From contig CAKSAP010000004.1 of the NCBI GenBank assembly GCA_934436505.1, positions 1 to 64,000 of the forward strand: a stretch of DNA of 64,000 nt, read 5' to 3'. Positions within the stretch are counted from its first letter, which is position 1. Each line of letters begins with the position of its first letter. A program made the position numbers and the translations under genes. The notes beneath the pieces were generated by a model that made no database searches, was not told the DNA's origin, and saw only the letters and a program-made list of their open reading frames with translations. Origin of the DNA: an uncultured Eubacteriales bacterium (GTDB taxonomy: Bacteria; Bacillota; Clostridia; Oscillospirales; Acutalibacteraceae). This document shows positions 6,516-15,180 of the stretch, piece after piece.

Positions 6516-9254
6516 TTAATCTTCTCTTTTACGCTTCTTAATGCAAACGGGAATAACTATTGCCGCTGTAACAGCTACCGCAGCCGCACCTACAAGCGAA
6601 TAGGTCTTAAAGCCTGTCTTTGCAATATCAGCCTTTTCAACCTTGTTTGCATTGTTCTGTGCGCCGTTGGTATCGGTTATGCTTCCGCCCTGATTTGCAC
6701 CGCCCGTCGAGTTATCAACGTTTCCGTGCTCTTTGGAAACTATCTTGCCCTCGCCTCTGTGTCCCGTTGTCTGTGTCGGGTCAAAGGCAAGTGTGCGCAT
6801 CTTAACTCTGCAAAGGTCATATGTGCAAAGTCTGAGTGCGTTACCGAAGCCTATCGGGTCTTTTTCGTAAGTCTGCTTCATATTTGTTGTCATCTGAAGC
6901 TTCTCCGCAAAGTACCAAAGAGAAGTAAGGCAAGCGTCGTTTCTTGCGTAGGTTGCAAGTACGGGGTCCATATAGTTAGCACCCGTAACATTGATATAAG
7001 CGTCCGAAACAACGAAGCCGTCAAAGCCCCACTCGGTACGCAAAAGGTCGGTAATAAGTGCCTTGTTACCGCTGCACCAATCTGCGCCTATTCTGTTGTA
7101 AGCCGACATAATGCCCCAAGCCTTGCCCTCTTTTACCGCTATTTCAAACGGCTCAAGATAAAGCTCACGCATTGCCTGCTCATTTGTCCAGGTAAACAAG
7201 CCTCTTGTCTGCCTGTTTGTCTCCTGATCGTTACATACAAAGTGCTTAACAGTAACAACAAGCTTCTGGCTCTGTGCACCTCTTGTTACAGCAGCTGCCA
7301 TCTTACCTGAAAGCAACGGATCTTCTGAATAATACTCAAAGTTTCTGCCGCCCATAGGGCTTCTGTGAAGGTTGCAGGCAGGAGCGTACCAAATGTGCGT
7401 GCCAAGCTCCTTAGCCTCTTTACCTACAGACTCACCGTAAGCATATGCAAGGTCGTCGTTCCAGCTGCTTGCGAGTGCGAAAGCAACGGGGTATGCGATA
7501 CCCGACTCCTTATAGAGAAGTCCGCCCTCGCCCTTAACCGTAGCAGGTCCGTCATTGTCAACTGTTGTCGGAACGCCGAGCCTCTCAAGTCCGAGAGTCT
7601 TGTATCCGCTTTCGCAAATCATATCAATCATTTCCTCAACCGTGAACTGATCAAGGAACTTGTCCCAAAGCGAATTATCAGCGGCAACATCGGCGAGCAT
7701 TATTGCACCGTCCTCATAGACAACGCCTGTGTTCTGAATTACGCCCTCCGTTGTGGGCAACGGTCTTGTATCGCAATCCTTAACGGCCTGAGTTGCAAGG
7801 AAATTTGTCGGAGCTGACGGCTTTGAATAAAGTCCGTCTGTTCTTGAAAGATAATGGAACGAGCCGAGTGCGTTATCAAAATGGTTTTTGATTTCAACGC
7901 CTGTTGTGTCATCGTTCTTAATTACCTTAGTTGTCGGAACCTCATAGTTATAAACAGCCTCGAAATCTCTTACTGTATGTCCGACCTTAATCTGATATGT
8001 ACCGGCATCAAGCACCCATGCCTGTCTGTTCTTATAGTCATAGGAAGCCATATCGTCGGTATCAAAGGTTATCGTTACCTTATCGCTGTGTCCGGGAGCG
8101 ATAAGCTTTGTCTTTGCATAGCCTGCAAGCTCAATGGAGCTCTTTTCAATTCCGCCCGAATAGTACGGAGCCGAGAAATAGAGCTGTACTACGTCCTTGC
8201 CTGCATATTCGCCCGTGTTCGTAACCTTAACCGTTACCGAAATCTTATTGCTGTCAGCCGAATAATCTGTTACCTCCCAATCAAAGGAAGTATAAGAAAG
8301 ACCGTATCCGAACGGGAAAAGAACTCTGTTCGGAGCAAAGGTCTCAAAGTATCTGTAGCCTACATATATGCCCTCTGCATAGTTGACAAAATACTTTGCA
8401 ACCTGATCGGAATAAGCAAAGTTGCCGAAGTTTGCGGTTGTGGGATAATCTGAAATATTGTAAGCAACCGTATCGACAAGCTTACCCGACGGGTTTATCT
8501 CGCCCGAAAGCACCTTGCCGATTGAATCCGCACCGAACTCGCCGGGAGTCCACGCAAGCATTACTGCGTTTACGTTACGGCAATCGTTTATCCAATCAAG
8601 CTCAAGAATATTACAGGTATTGAATATTACAATTACATTTCTGAAATTACGGTCAAGCTTTTTGATTATAGCCTTTTCCGTATCTGTAATTTTAATATCC
8701 TCGGGAGTCAGGTCAGCCATTTCAGCACCTGTTCTCGTGATAACAAAAATTGCGGTATCGGAAAAGTCCTTTGCGCTTTTAAGTATGCTCGGAGTAAGAT
8801 TTTCAGCCGGAAGCTCCTGCTGTATTTTACTGTTGAGCATCTGCAAAAGCATATCCACAAGACCCTGTCCCGTTTCTGCGACTGAATGCTTCTTTGCCCA
8901 TTCCTGATAGAAATTGAGCAATTCCTCATTGTACTTTATACCTGCGTTTTCAAGTCCCTGATAAAACGAAATCGCATTTTCGGCAACAACCGAGCCCGAG
9001 CCGCCTCCGCCGAGTGCGAATGCTATTGAGCCCATACCGAATACGTTTACCTTCTTATCGGTAAGCGGTAAAGCGTTATTTTCGTTTTTAAGAAGAACTA
9101 TACCCTCTGCCTCCATCTGCTTTGCGATGCTTTCGGCGTTTTTCTTCGTTGAAGCCGAAACACTGCCCGCAAAAGCCAATGTTACCGTTGACATCATTAT
9201 CAACAGGCAAAGAACAGCGGCAAGTATGCGTTTTGACACTTTCATTTTTTTCAC
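6516..9254 (-). CDS. Secreted GH3 beta-glucosidase with reversed domain order
   Basis: Extracellular glycoside hydrolase family 3 enzyme of 912 residues. A signal peptide (about residues 1-35) is followed first by the alpha/beta-sandwich domain (about 40-330, starting EGIVLLKNENNALPL), then a fibronectin-III-like domain (about 335-450), and last the TIM barrel (about 530-800). The barrel holds KHFVCNDQE and GFDGFVVSDAY with the probable nucleophile Asp751. This is the reverse of the usual GH3 order and is known from Ruminococcus and Butyrivibrio glucosidases. The C terminus has IAKTG (877-881), a hydrophobic helix and KKRKRED, which resembles a sortase signal or membrane anchor. The likely substrate is a beta-glucoside or beta-xyloside. 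The ribosome binding site is AGAGGTG. Confidence 0.9.
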   Translation of the reverse strand: MKKMKVSKRILAAVLCLLIMMSTVTLAFAGSVSASTKKNAESIAKQMEAEGIVLLKNENNALPLTDKKVNVFGMGSIAFALGGGGSGSVVAENAISFYQGLENAGIKYNEELLNFYQEWAKKHSVAETGQGLVDMLLQMLNSKIQQELPAENLTPSILKSAKDFSDTAIFVITRTGAEMADLTPEDIKITDTEKAIIKKLDRNFRNVIVIFNTCNILELDWINDCRNVNAVMLAWTPGEFGADSIGKVLSGEINPSGKLVDTVAYNISDYPTTANFGNFAYSDQVAKYFVNYAEGIYVGYRYFETFAPNRVLFPFGYGLSYTSFDWEVTDYSADSNKISVTVKVTNTGEYAGKDVVQLYFSAPYYSGGIEKSSIELAGYAKTKLIAPGHSDKVTITFDTDDMASYDYKNRQAWVLDAGTYQIKVGHTVRDFEAVYNYEVPTTKVIKNDDTTGVEIKNHFDNALGSFHYLSRTDGLYSKPSAPTNFLATQAVKDCDTRPLPTTEGVIQNTGVVYEDGAIMLADVAADNSLWDKFLDQFTVEEMIDMICESGYKTLGLERLGVPTTVDNDGPATVKGEGGLLYKESGIAYPVAFALASSWNDDLAYAYGESVGKEAKELGTHIWYAPACNLHRSPMGGRNFEYYSEDPLLSGKMAAAVTRGAQSQKLVVTVKHFVCNDQETNRQTRGLFTWTNEQAMRELYLEPFEIAVKEGKAWGIMSAYNRIGADWCSGNKALITDLLRTEWGFDGFVVSDAYINVTGANYMDPVLATYARNDACLTSLWYFAEKLQMTTNMKQTYEKDPIGFGNALRLCTYDLCRVKMRTLAFDPTQTTGHRGEGKIVSKEHGNVDNSTGGANQGGSITDTNGAQNNANKVEKADIAKTGFKTYSLVGAAAVAVTAAIVIPVCIKKRKRED

Positions 9255-9441
9255 CTCTGAACAATGTGTTTTTCCATAATCTTACACAATAATAATACAA
9301 AACTTTAACAAAAAAATAAAGAGTTATTTACCTTTTGTTCAAAAAATTGGCAACCTGCATTAAAGAAGTATTAACATTTTAGTTAAAAAGTCCAAAGAAC
9401 GAAAGCACTGTGTGAAGTTAGTACGAATCCACACAAAAAAA
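9255..9441. other. AT-rich upstream region of the GH3 gene
   Basis: A 187-bp non-coding stretch. It must hold the GH3 promoter on the minus strand; only weak boxes (TTAAAG / TAAGAT near 9270-9310) are visible. No further gene or repeat is seen. Confidence 0.4.
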
Positions 9442-9474
9442 CTCCCCGAAATATGCTTTCACATACTCGGGGAG
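9442..9474 (-). terminator. Terminator after zinc-ribbon gene
   Basis: Stem CTCCCCGA / TCGGGGAG with an inner ATATG/CATAT-like extension, followed on the minus strand by TTTTTTTGTG. It lies 77 bp beyond the zinc-ribbon stop codon. Confidence 0.8.
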
Positions 9475-9550
9475 CTCCAACGCATTTATTGTGCTAAAAA
9501 TGTAATTTTGAAGCAAAACTGCCTTATTAACACTCAGCTTTAGTGTATGC

Positions 9551-9832
9551 TTATGCGTTTTCTTCCTTCATCTTCGCAAAGCATTCGCTGCAATAAACGG
9601 GTCTGTCATCTCTGGGCTGGAAGGGAACCTTAGCCTCTCCGCCACAGCTTGCACATGTTGCTGTGAACATCTGTCTCTCGCCTTTTACTGCGTTCTTTCT
9701 TGCGTCACGGCAAGCCTTACATCTCTGAGGCTCGTTTACAAAGCCTTTCTCAGCGTAAAACTCCTGCTCGCCTGCTGTGAATACGAACTCATTGCCGCAA
9801 TCTTTGCAAATAAGGGTCTTGTCTTCGTACAT
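9551..9832 (-). CDS. Small zinc-ribbon protein
   Basis: A 93-residue protein with four CxxC pairs: CKDCG near residue 9, CKAC near residue 38, CASCGG near residue 60 and CSECF near residue 81. The first half resembles the probable zinc-binding zf-trcl type ribbon and the second half the CxxC ribbon often found in Clostridia; two structural zinc sites are expected. The function is unknown, with nucleic-acid or protein binding possible. It is monocistronic, with a terminator downstream and a SigH-like gene 92 bp upstream. Confidence 0.75.
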   Translation of the reverse strand: MYEDKTLICKDCGNEFVFTAGEQEFYAEKGFVNEPQRCKACRDARKNAVKGERQMFTATCASCGGEAKVPFQPRDDRPVYCSECFAKMKEENA

Positions 9833-9924
9833 TTTAGTAACCTCGCTAAAATAAAAAATATTTTTACCCCCAACGGACTTGCACCGTCACATAAATCAAA
9901 ATGCTCTCCTTCGAGAAGGGCTTG

Positions 9925-10500
9925 TTATTTGAATAATTTAAGCTTTTTTCTTGCTCTTTGAAGCGTTCCGTCAACAGCCTTAACCGTCGTGCCTGTTTTC
10001 GTGGCTATTTCCTCATATGAAAGGCCGCTTATAAACAGAAGCAACGCCTCACGCTCCTTGCTTGAAAGCTCCGAGTCGATAAACTCAAAAATTCTTTTAT
10101 ATCCGTCCTCGCCGATAAGCTGCTCCTCAAGCGACTGTGAGGACGCCATATCCGAGTCGTCGGTTGAAAGGGAAATCGCCTTATCGAAAAAGACGCTTTT
10201 CTCCGAACGCTTGCGAATTACGGAAAGAAGCCTGTTTTTAATACAGACATTGAGATAGGTTTTGAAGCTTGAACCTGCGTCCTTGTTGTATGTTCCGATA
10301 GCGCAAAGAACGCCTATCATACCCTCCTGAGAGAGGTCGGCAAATTCAAAGCCGTTGCCCGAAAAGCTTTTCGCCTGCGCCTCAACAATGGGCAAAGCCA
10401 GGTCAACAAGCCTTGAAACAGCGTCCTTATCGCCCTGCTGTGCAAGAGTGAGAAGTCCCGTAATTTCTTCCTCGGAAAAACCGTTAATACAATCAGACAA
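9925..10500 (-). CDS. RNA polymerase sigma-70 family factor, SigH-like
   Basis: Sigma factor of 191 residues from the chosen start. Region 2 contains FADLSQEGMIGVLCAI and the promoter-melting stretch around SSFKTYLNVCIKNRLL. Region 4 has the helix-turn-helix LSYEEIATKTGTTVKAVDGTLQRARKKL. The layout resembles SigH/SigF-type sporulation or stationary-phase sigma factors; which one cannot be settled without phylogeny. The start is taken as TTG 10500 because GAGGT (10508-10512) lies 7 nt upstream of it, inside the longer reading frame that begins at TTG 10521. No anti-sigma gene is adjacent. Confidence 0.8.
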   Translation of the reverse strand: MSDCINGFSEEEITGLLTLAQQGDKDAVSRLVDLALPIVEAQAKSFSGNGFEFADLSQEGMIGVLCAIGTYNKDAGSSFKTYLNVCIKNRLLSVIRKRSEKSVFFDKAISLSTDDSDMASSQSLEEQLIGEDGYKRIFEFIDSELSSKEREALLLFISGLSYEEIATKTGTTVKAVDGTLQRARKKLKLFK

Positions 10501-10562
10501 CCCAATTACCTCACACAACAAACATATAAAGCAAAAACATAAAACTTATCCACAATAGAATA

Positions 10563-10590
10563 ATTATAACAGATTTCTAAATAAAGTCAA
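10563..10590 (-). promoter_or_regulatory. Promoter of the SigH-like gene
   Basis: TTGACT (10585-10590), 16 bp, TATAAT (10563-10568) on the minus strand, about 60 bp upstream of the chosen TTG start. Confidence 0.7.
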
Positions 10591-10625
10591 GTTTTTTGTA
10601 TAACTTGTAGAATTGCATTAAAACA

Positions 10626-10665
10626 GGCGACTTATTTTGTGTAAACTCCACAAAAGCAAGCCGCC
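10626..10665 (-). terminator. Terminator after phosphoglucomutase and small peptide
   Basis: Long near-perfect hairpin (arms 10626-10641 and 10649-10665, GGCG...TTTTGTG with one bulge), followed on the minus strand by TGTTTT. Confidence 0.8.
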
Positions 10666-10671
10666 TAAAGC

Positions 10672-10770
10672 TTAAAGAATTACATTTAAGAGGATAGTCA
10701 GCACGCTCGCCGCCATAAGCACGGCAAGAAAAATGCAAAGACCTTTAACAATTTTTCGATTATTGAACAT
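10672..10770 (-). CDS. 32-residue single-pass membrane peptide
   Basis: Short reading frame between pgcA and its terminator. It begins MFNNRKIVKG and continues with a hydrophobic helix (about residues 11-31) ending NVIL. An AAGGTG ribosome binding site lies 9 nt before the ATG, and the stop codon is directly followed by the strong terminator, so it is cotranscribed with the phosphoglucomutase. The basic N terminus predicts a cytoplasmic N end. No family is recognised; coding is inferred from the ribosome binding site, the helix and the position. Confidence 0.55.
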   Translation of the reverse strand: MFNNRKIVKGLCIFLAVLMAASVLTILLNVIL

Positions 10771-10793
10771 ATCAGCTTTCACCTTGTTTTCCG

Positions 10794-12515
10794 TTATTTA
10801 ATACCCATAATTTTTTCCATATCACAGGAAATTTCATTTGTAAACGCCTCAGCCGACGCCCTGTCCGAAGCCACAGCGGTAATATAAATCTTTATCTTCG
10901 GCTCTGTGCCCGACGGACGAACGATTACGCCGCTGCCCGACGGAAGCTTATATGCCAAAACGTTTGATTTCGGAAGCTTAATTTCCTCGACCGCACCCGA
11001 TTTAGTGTCCGTTCTTGTGCTGAGCTTATAGTCAGAAACCTCAACAACCTCTCTGCCTGCAATCGTTTTCGGCGGATTGTTGCGAAGCTCGGTCATCATA
11101 TCGCTCATCTTCTGCATACCTGCCGCACCCTCAAAGCCGAAGTTGAGAAGCGTGTTCAGGAACATACCGTATTCCTTGTATATGTTCTGCATTTGATTGT
11201 AAAGGCTTATACCTTTACTCTTATAATAAGCCGCCATTTCACAGATAAGCATCGAAGCTACAACAGCGTCCTTATCTCTTGCGTGTGCGCCTCTCAAATA
11301 TCCGTAAGACTCCTCCATACCGAGGATAAAGCGGTCAGTTTCGTTCTTCTTTTCAAGCTTTGTTACAAGCTCGCCGATATACTTAAAGCCAGTGAGCAAA
11401 TCCGCAGTCTCCGCACCGTATTTGCTTGCGATAACGGAAACGAGATGTGAGGTAACAATCGTTTTTACGACAATCGGATTTTTCGGAAGCTTGCCCTGCT
11501 CCTTGAGTGAGGAAAGAATGTACTCCGTGAGCATAATTCCAACCTCGTTGCCCGTCATAAGCTTATATTCGCCGTTATCAAGCACCGCAATTCCCACTCT
11601 GTCGCAGTCGGGGTCGGTAGCAAGAAGCAAATCAGCCTTTCTCTCTTTTGTCATTTCAATTCCGCACTCGAAAACCTGCTTGATTTCGGGGTTTGGGAAC
11701 GGACAGGTCGGGAAATTGCCGTCGGGAAGCTCCTGCTCCTTGACAACTCTGACGTCCTTTATGCCTATTCTGTCAAGAATTGCACGGACATGCTTATTAC
11801 CTGTGCCGTTAAGCGGAGAGTAAATAACAGACAAGTCCGCTTTTTCGCAAACCTCGGGGTTAACCCTTGCCTTGAGTACCTCGTTATAGAAGCTATCGAC
11901 AACATTATTCGGGATATACTCGATTGTGCCGTCAGCCAAAGCCTTATCAAAATCGGCAAGCTTTGCACCCGAGAACATATCGACATTTTGAATAAAGTCA
12001 TAGGTTTTAGCAGCCGCTTCGTCGGTCATCTGATAACCGTTGGGGTCGTAACACTTGTAGCCGTTATATTTTGCGGGGTTATGGCTTGCGGTTATGATAA
12101 TACCCGAGCTGCACTTATAGTAACGAACGGCATATGAAAGCATGGGTGTCGGGACAAGCTCCGGATAGATATACACCTTAATTCCGTTGCCTGCAAGCAC
12201 CGAAGCCGCCGAGCGAGCGAACACGTCGGACTTAATTCTTGAATCATAAGCTATCGCAACAGACGGATTTTCAAATTCCGAGTTGAGATAATCCGCAAGT
12301 CCCTGCGTTGCCTGATTTACGGTATATACATTCATTCTGTTAGTGCCTGCGCCGATTACGCCTCGAAGTCCTGCGGTGCCGAATTCAAGGCTTTTATAGA
12401 AGCGGTCAAGGATTTCCTCCTCGTTGCCGTTAATGCTTTTAAGTTCTTCAACAAGGTCTGCGTCGGCAGTTGCCTTTTCACTCCAAAGCTTATAAAGAGC
12501 GTTTATATCATTCAT
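10794..12515 (-). CDS. pgcA: Phosphoglucomutase / phosphomannomutase (alpha-D-phosphohexomutase)
   Basis: Interconverts glucose-1- and glucose-6-phosphate, linking glycogen or exopolysaccharide synthesis with glycolysis. It is 573 residues, the PgcA-type length. Motifs in order: FGTAGLRG near residue 45, TASHNPAKYNG with the phosphoserine near residue 142, the Mg loop DPDCDR near residue 303, the sugar-binding MEESYGY near residue 400, and RPSGTEPKIK near the end for phosphate binding. The ribosome binding site AGAGGTG is 8 nt before ATG. Mannose or glucosamine phosphates as extra substrates are possible. Confidence 0.95.
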   Translation of the reverse strand: MNDINALYKLWSEKATADADLVEELKSINGNEEEILDRFYKSLEFGTAGLRGVIGAGTNRMNVYTVNQATQGLADYLNSEFENPSVAIAYDSRIKSDVFARSAASVLAGNGIKVYIYPELVPTPMLSYAVRYYKCSSGIIITASHNPAKYNGYKCYDPNGYQMTDEAAAKTYDFIQNVDMFSGAKLADFDKALADGTIEYIPNNVVDSFYNEVLKARVNPEVCEKADLSVIYSPLNGTGNKHVRAILDRIGIKDVRVVKEQELPDGNFPTCPFPNPEIKQVFECGIEMTKERKADLLLATDPDCDRVGIAVLDNGEYKLMTGNEVGIMLTEYILSSLKEQGKLPKNPIVVKTIVTSHLVSVIASKYGAETADLLTGFKYIGELVTKLEKKNETDRFILGMEESYGYLRGAHARDKDAVVASMLICEMAAYYKSKGISLYNQMQNIYKEYGMFLNTLLNFGFEGAAGMQKMSDMMTELRNNPPKTIAGREVVEVSDYKLSTRTDTKSGAVEEIKLPKSNVLAYKLPSGSGVIVRPSGTEPKIKIYITAVASDRASAEAFTNEISCDMEKIMGIK

Positions 12516-12547
12516 AGTCTTAACACCTCTTAAATTTTTTCACTTAT

Positions 12548-12576
12548 ATTATACTCACTTTATATGTCAAAGTAAA
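12548..12576 (-). promoter_or_regulatory. Promoter of phosphoglucomutase
   Basis: TTTACT (12571-12576), 17 bp, TATAAT (12548-12553) on the minus strand, about 33 bp upstream of the start codon. Confidence 0.7.
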
Positions 12577-12624
12577 TAAAAATTTGTAACGTGTAAAAAT
12601 ACAACGCTTTATAAACAAGCAAAA

Positions 12625-12647
12625 AAGCAGGACAAAACGTCCTGCTT
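12625..12647 (-). terminator. Terminator of the amino-acid ABC transporter operon
   Basis: Stem AAGCAGGAC / GTCCTGCTT with a 5-nt loop and a TTTTTTGCTTG tail on the minus strand, 9 bp past the ATPase stop. Confidence 0.88.
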
Positions 12648-12655
12648 TCGATAAT

Positions 12656-13441
12656 TTATGCAAGCACCTTTGAAAGGAATTCCTTGAGTCTTTCGTTCTT
12701 CGGATGGTTGAATATTTCGTCGGGCGAGCCCTCCTCGACAATTCTTCCGTCGTCCATAAACAAAACTCTGCTTCCGACTTCCTTTGCAAAGCCCATTTCG
12801 TGCGTTACGACAATCATCGTCATTCCGCTGTCGGCAAGCTCCTTCATAAGGTCGAGCACCTCGCCTACCATTTCGGGGTCAAGTGCAGATGTCGGCTCAT
12901 CAAAGAGGATAACGTCGGGATTCATAGCGAGAGTACGGACAATGGCAACTCTCTGCTTTTGTCCGCCCGAAAGCTGTGACGGATATGCGTCCGCCTTATC
13001 CTCAAGACCTATTCTTTTAAGCAATTCCATTGCCTGCTTTTGAGCGTCAGCCTTGATTTCCTTTGTGCTTTTAATTTTTTCGTTCTCGGGATTATTGCGG
13101 CGGAGCTTTTTCATTCTCTTTTTCTCAACATAGACGGGAGCGAGCATAATATTCTCGATAACCGTTTTGTTGTTGAAAAGATTGAAATGCTGAAAAACCA
13201 TTCCCATTTTCTGACGGTGAATGTTAATATCGACCTTCATATCGGCAATATCAACGCCGTTGAAGATAATACTGCCCGAGGTGGGATCCTCCATACAGTT
13301 AAGGCAACGCAGGAAGGTTGATTTGCCCGAGCCGGACGGACCTATAACAACGACCTTTTCGCCCTTTTCAATGTTAATGTTAATATCGTGAAGGACGCTG
13401 ACGTCGCCAAACGATTTGTTAAGGTTAACGACTTCTATCAC
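12656..13441 (-). CDS. Polar amino-acid ABC transporter ATP-binding protein (GlnQ type)
   Basis: Energises amino-acid import at the inner face of the membrane. It is 261 residues. Walker A GPSGSGKS is near residue 34, the Q-loop FQHFNLF near residue 82, the signature LSGGQKQR near residue 160, Walker [15 protein letters not shown] near residue 180 and the switch His in VVTHEMGFA. Compared with GlnQ proteins there is an extra strongly charged stretch of about 20 residues after MLAPVYV (about 104-130, rich in Lys, Arg, Asn and Glu). Its start overlaps the permease gene by 17 bp. The amino acid carried is not clear. Confidence 0.92.
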   Translation of the reverse strand: MIEVVNLNKSFGDVSVLHDININIEKGEKVVVIGPSGSGKSTFLRCLNCMEDPTSGSIIFNGVDIADMKVDINIHRQKMGMVFQHFNLFNNKTVIENIMLAPVYVEKKRMKKLRRNNPENEKIKSTKEIKADAQKQAMELLKRIGLEDKADAYPSQLSGGQKQRVAIVRTLAMNPDVILFDEPTSALDPEMVGEVLDLMKELADSGMTMIVVTHEMGFAKEVGSRVLFMDDGRIVEEGSPDEIFNHPKNERLKEFLSKVLA

Positions 13442-14144
13442 TCTTACTCAAGCTCCTTTCCATCAATTTGATAAGACCGCTTATTATAAGAACAAGCGCA
13501 ATGTAAATCAACGCCATAACTATATAGGGCACCATAAACTCATATGTGTTTGTACCGATTTTTCTGAACGCAACATACAAGTCAAGCGCACCTACGAAGC
13601 TGACAATCGAAGTTTCCTTAATCAAAGCGATAAACTCGTTGCCGAGCGTGGGAAGAATATTCTTTACCGCCTGCGGAATAACAATCTTAATCATTGTTGT
13701 AGCGAAGCTCAAGCCGATAGCACGGCCGCCCTCCATCTGACCGGGGTCAACGGACTGAATACCGCTACGCATTATTTCGGAAATATATGCGCCCGAGTTC
13801 ATACCGAATACGATTATAGCAACCGTAACAGAGGGAAGATTTATACCTAAAAGGGGTAAGAATACATAATATGAAAGCAAAAGCTGTACAACCATAGGTG
13901 TACCTCTGAAAAAGCCGACATAGAAGCTGCAAAATCCGTTAAGCACCCTCGGAAGCACCTTATATTTCGGAGAAACACGCACTATCGCAATCAGTGTACC
14001 GATGATTATACCGATAATCAAGCCTATTACCGCAATTTTCACGGTGTTAGACAGACCCGTTAAAATCTCTGACCTGTACGAAGCGGCGTTGGACCCTTGA
14101 AACAGAGAAATAAATTTCTCAACCTTGTACTGAAAATCACTCAT
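13425..14144 (-). CDS. Polar amino-acid ABC transporter permease (HisM/GlnP type)
   Basis: Membrane subunit of 239 residues with about five transmembrane helices. After a short cytoplasmic N terminus comes [20 protein letters not shown], the start of the permease fold. The EAA coupling loop is visible as [21 protein letters not shown] (about residues 137-157), and the [13 protein letters not shown] motif is typical of this family. The gene is 93 bp downstream of the binding protein, separated from it by a strong hairpin, and overlaps the ATPase gene, so permease and ATPase are translationally coupled. Confidence 0.93.
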   Translation of the reverse strand: MSDFQYKVEKFISLFQGSNAASYRSEILTGLSNTVKIAVIGLIIGIIIGTLIAIVRVSPKYKVLPRVLNGFCSFYVGFFRGTPMVVQLLLSYYVFLPLLGINLPSVTVAIIVFGMNSGAYISEIMRSGIQSVDPGQMEGGRAIGLSFATTMIKIVIPQAVKNILPTLGNEFIALIKETSIVSFVGALDLYVAFRKIGTNTYEFMVPYIVMALIYIALVLIISGLIKLMERSLSKSDRSR

Positions 14145-14180
14145 AAATACATTCCTTAAACAACTGAATATTTTATCTTA

Positions 14181-14223
14181 ACAACGCAATAGCCTCACCG
14201 ATTTGGTGAGGTTATCGCATTGT
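14181..14223. promoter_or_regulatory. Hairpin between binding-protein and permease genes
   Basis: About 19-bp imperfect stem (arms 14182-14200 and 14205-14223, core CCTCACC/GGTGAGG, with G-U pairs). No good T run follows on the minus strand. It probably stabilises the upstream mRNA or allows partial read-through, giving more binding protein than permease (inference). Confidence 0.55.
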
Positions 14224-14237
14224 TTATAACTGCATTA

Positions 14238-15092
14238 TTATTTTGTGCCGTTGATTGATGCTGTGATTGAAGCTGCGGGAGCTGCGTCAACGATTACATA
14301 GTCAAGGTTGCCGTGAAGCATATCCTGTACTGCAAGAACAGCACTCTGATAAGGCTTTGTTGAAAGCTTGAGACCGTTGCTCTCATAATCGCCCTTGTTT
14401 TCCGAATACTGCTGACCTGTTGTACCGGTCTGGAAGCCGATTGTTGTCTTGCTGTCAAATGTCTTGAGAACATTGAGAACATCATCAGCTGTCTTGCACT
14501 CGTCAAACTTGGTGTCGTCGCTGCGAACGATAAGCTTCTGAGAAGCCTGATAGTAAGAGTCTGAGAATGTAACGTTTTCCTCACGCTTGGGGTCTATTGT
14601 AAGACCTGCCATTGCAATATCGCACTTCTGCTGACCTACTGAAAGGCAAACAGCGTCAAAGTCCATATTTTTGATTACAAGCTCTTTACCGAGATAATCT
14701 GCGAGAAGCTTTGCAATCTCCATATCAACGCCCAAATACTGCTCACCCTCTGTGTATTCGAAGGGCGGGAACTCTGCGTTTGTAGCAACTACAAGCTGAT
14801 CCTTTGATGAGTCCTCAACAGCCGAAGTGATTGCAACCGGTGTGCCGTCGCCGAAATAGTGGCTGAAAACTTCATCCATTTTTCCGTTTGCTTTAATTTC
14901 TGCAATGAATGCGTTTACCTTTTCGAGAAGCTCGGGCTGAGTCTTGTCAACGCCGAAAGCGTATTTCTCTTCGGTCAACTCAATGTCGATAACCTTTGCG
15001 GTAACCTTTTCTGTGTTTCCGCAAGCTGCGAAACAACCGGCAATCATTAAGATTGCAAGAACAACTGACATAATTTTAACTACTTTTTTCAT
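14238..15092 (-). CDS. Amino-acid-binding lipoprotein, apparently circularly permuted
   Basis: Extracytoplasmic substrate-binding protein of the SBP_bac_3 family, 284 residues. It has a lipoprotein signal with lipobox IAGC, Cys20. Residues about 31-82 (AKVIDIELTEEKYAFGVDK ... HYFGDG) look like the C-terminal end of this family. Residues about 98-284 then run from the normal mature start (DQLVVATNAEFPPFEY) through FDAVCLSVGQQKCDIAMAG to DYVIVDAAPAASITASINGTK, where the sequence stops just before the segment now at the N terminus. It is the first gene of the transporter operon, with a strong promoter and an AGGAGG site. Confidence 0.9.
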   Translation of the reverse strand: MKKVVKIMSVVLAILMIAGCFAACGNTEKVTAKVIDIELTEEKYAFGVDKTQPELLEKVNAFIAEIKANGKMDEVFSHYFGDGTPVAITSAVEDSSKDQLVVATNAEFPPFEYTEGEQYLGVDMEIAKLLADYLGKELVIKNMDFDAVCLSVGQQKCDIAMAGLTIDPKREENVTFSDSYYQASQKLIVRSDDTKFDECKTADDVLNVLKTFDSKTTIGFQTGTTGQQYSENKGDYESNGLKLSTKPYQSAVLAVQDMLHGNLDYVIVDAAPAASITASINGTK

Positions 15093-15126
15093 TATGTATT
15101 CCTCCTGAATGTTTTTGATGTTTCGT

Positions 15127-15155
15127 ATTATACACTATCCTGTAATAAAATGCAA
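15127..15155 (-). promoter_or_regulatory. Promoter of amino-acid transporter operon
   Basis: TTGCAT (15150-15155), 17 bp, TATAAT (15127-15132) on the minus strand, about 35 bp before the binding-protein start. Confidence 0.8.
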
Positions 15156-15180
15156 GTAAAATGTATAAAAATTCATAAAA

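Noticed and set aside
6480..8453. Several plus-strand open frames opposite the GH3 gene
   Set aside because: Unusual Cys/Val-rich composition and no recognisable domains; explained by the codon pattern of the GH3 gene.
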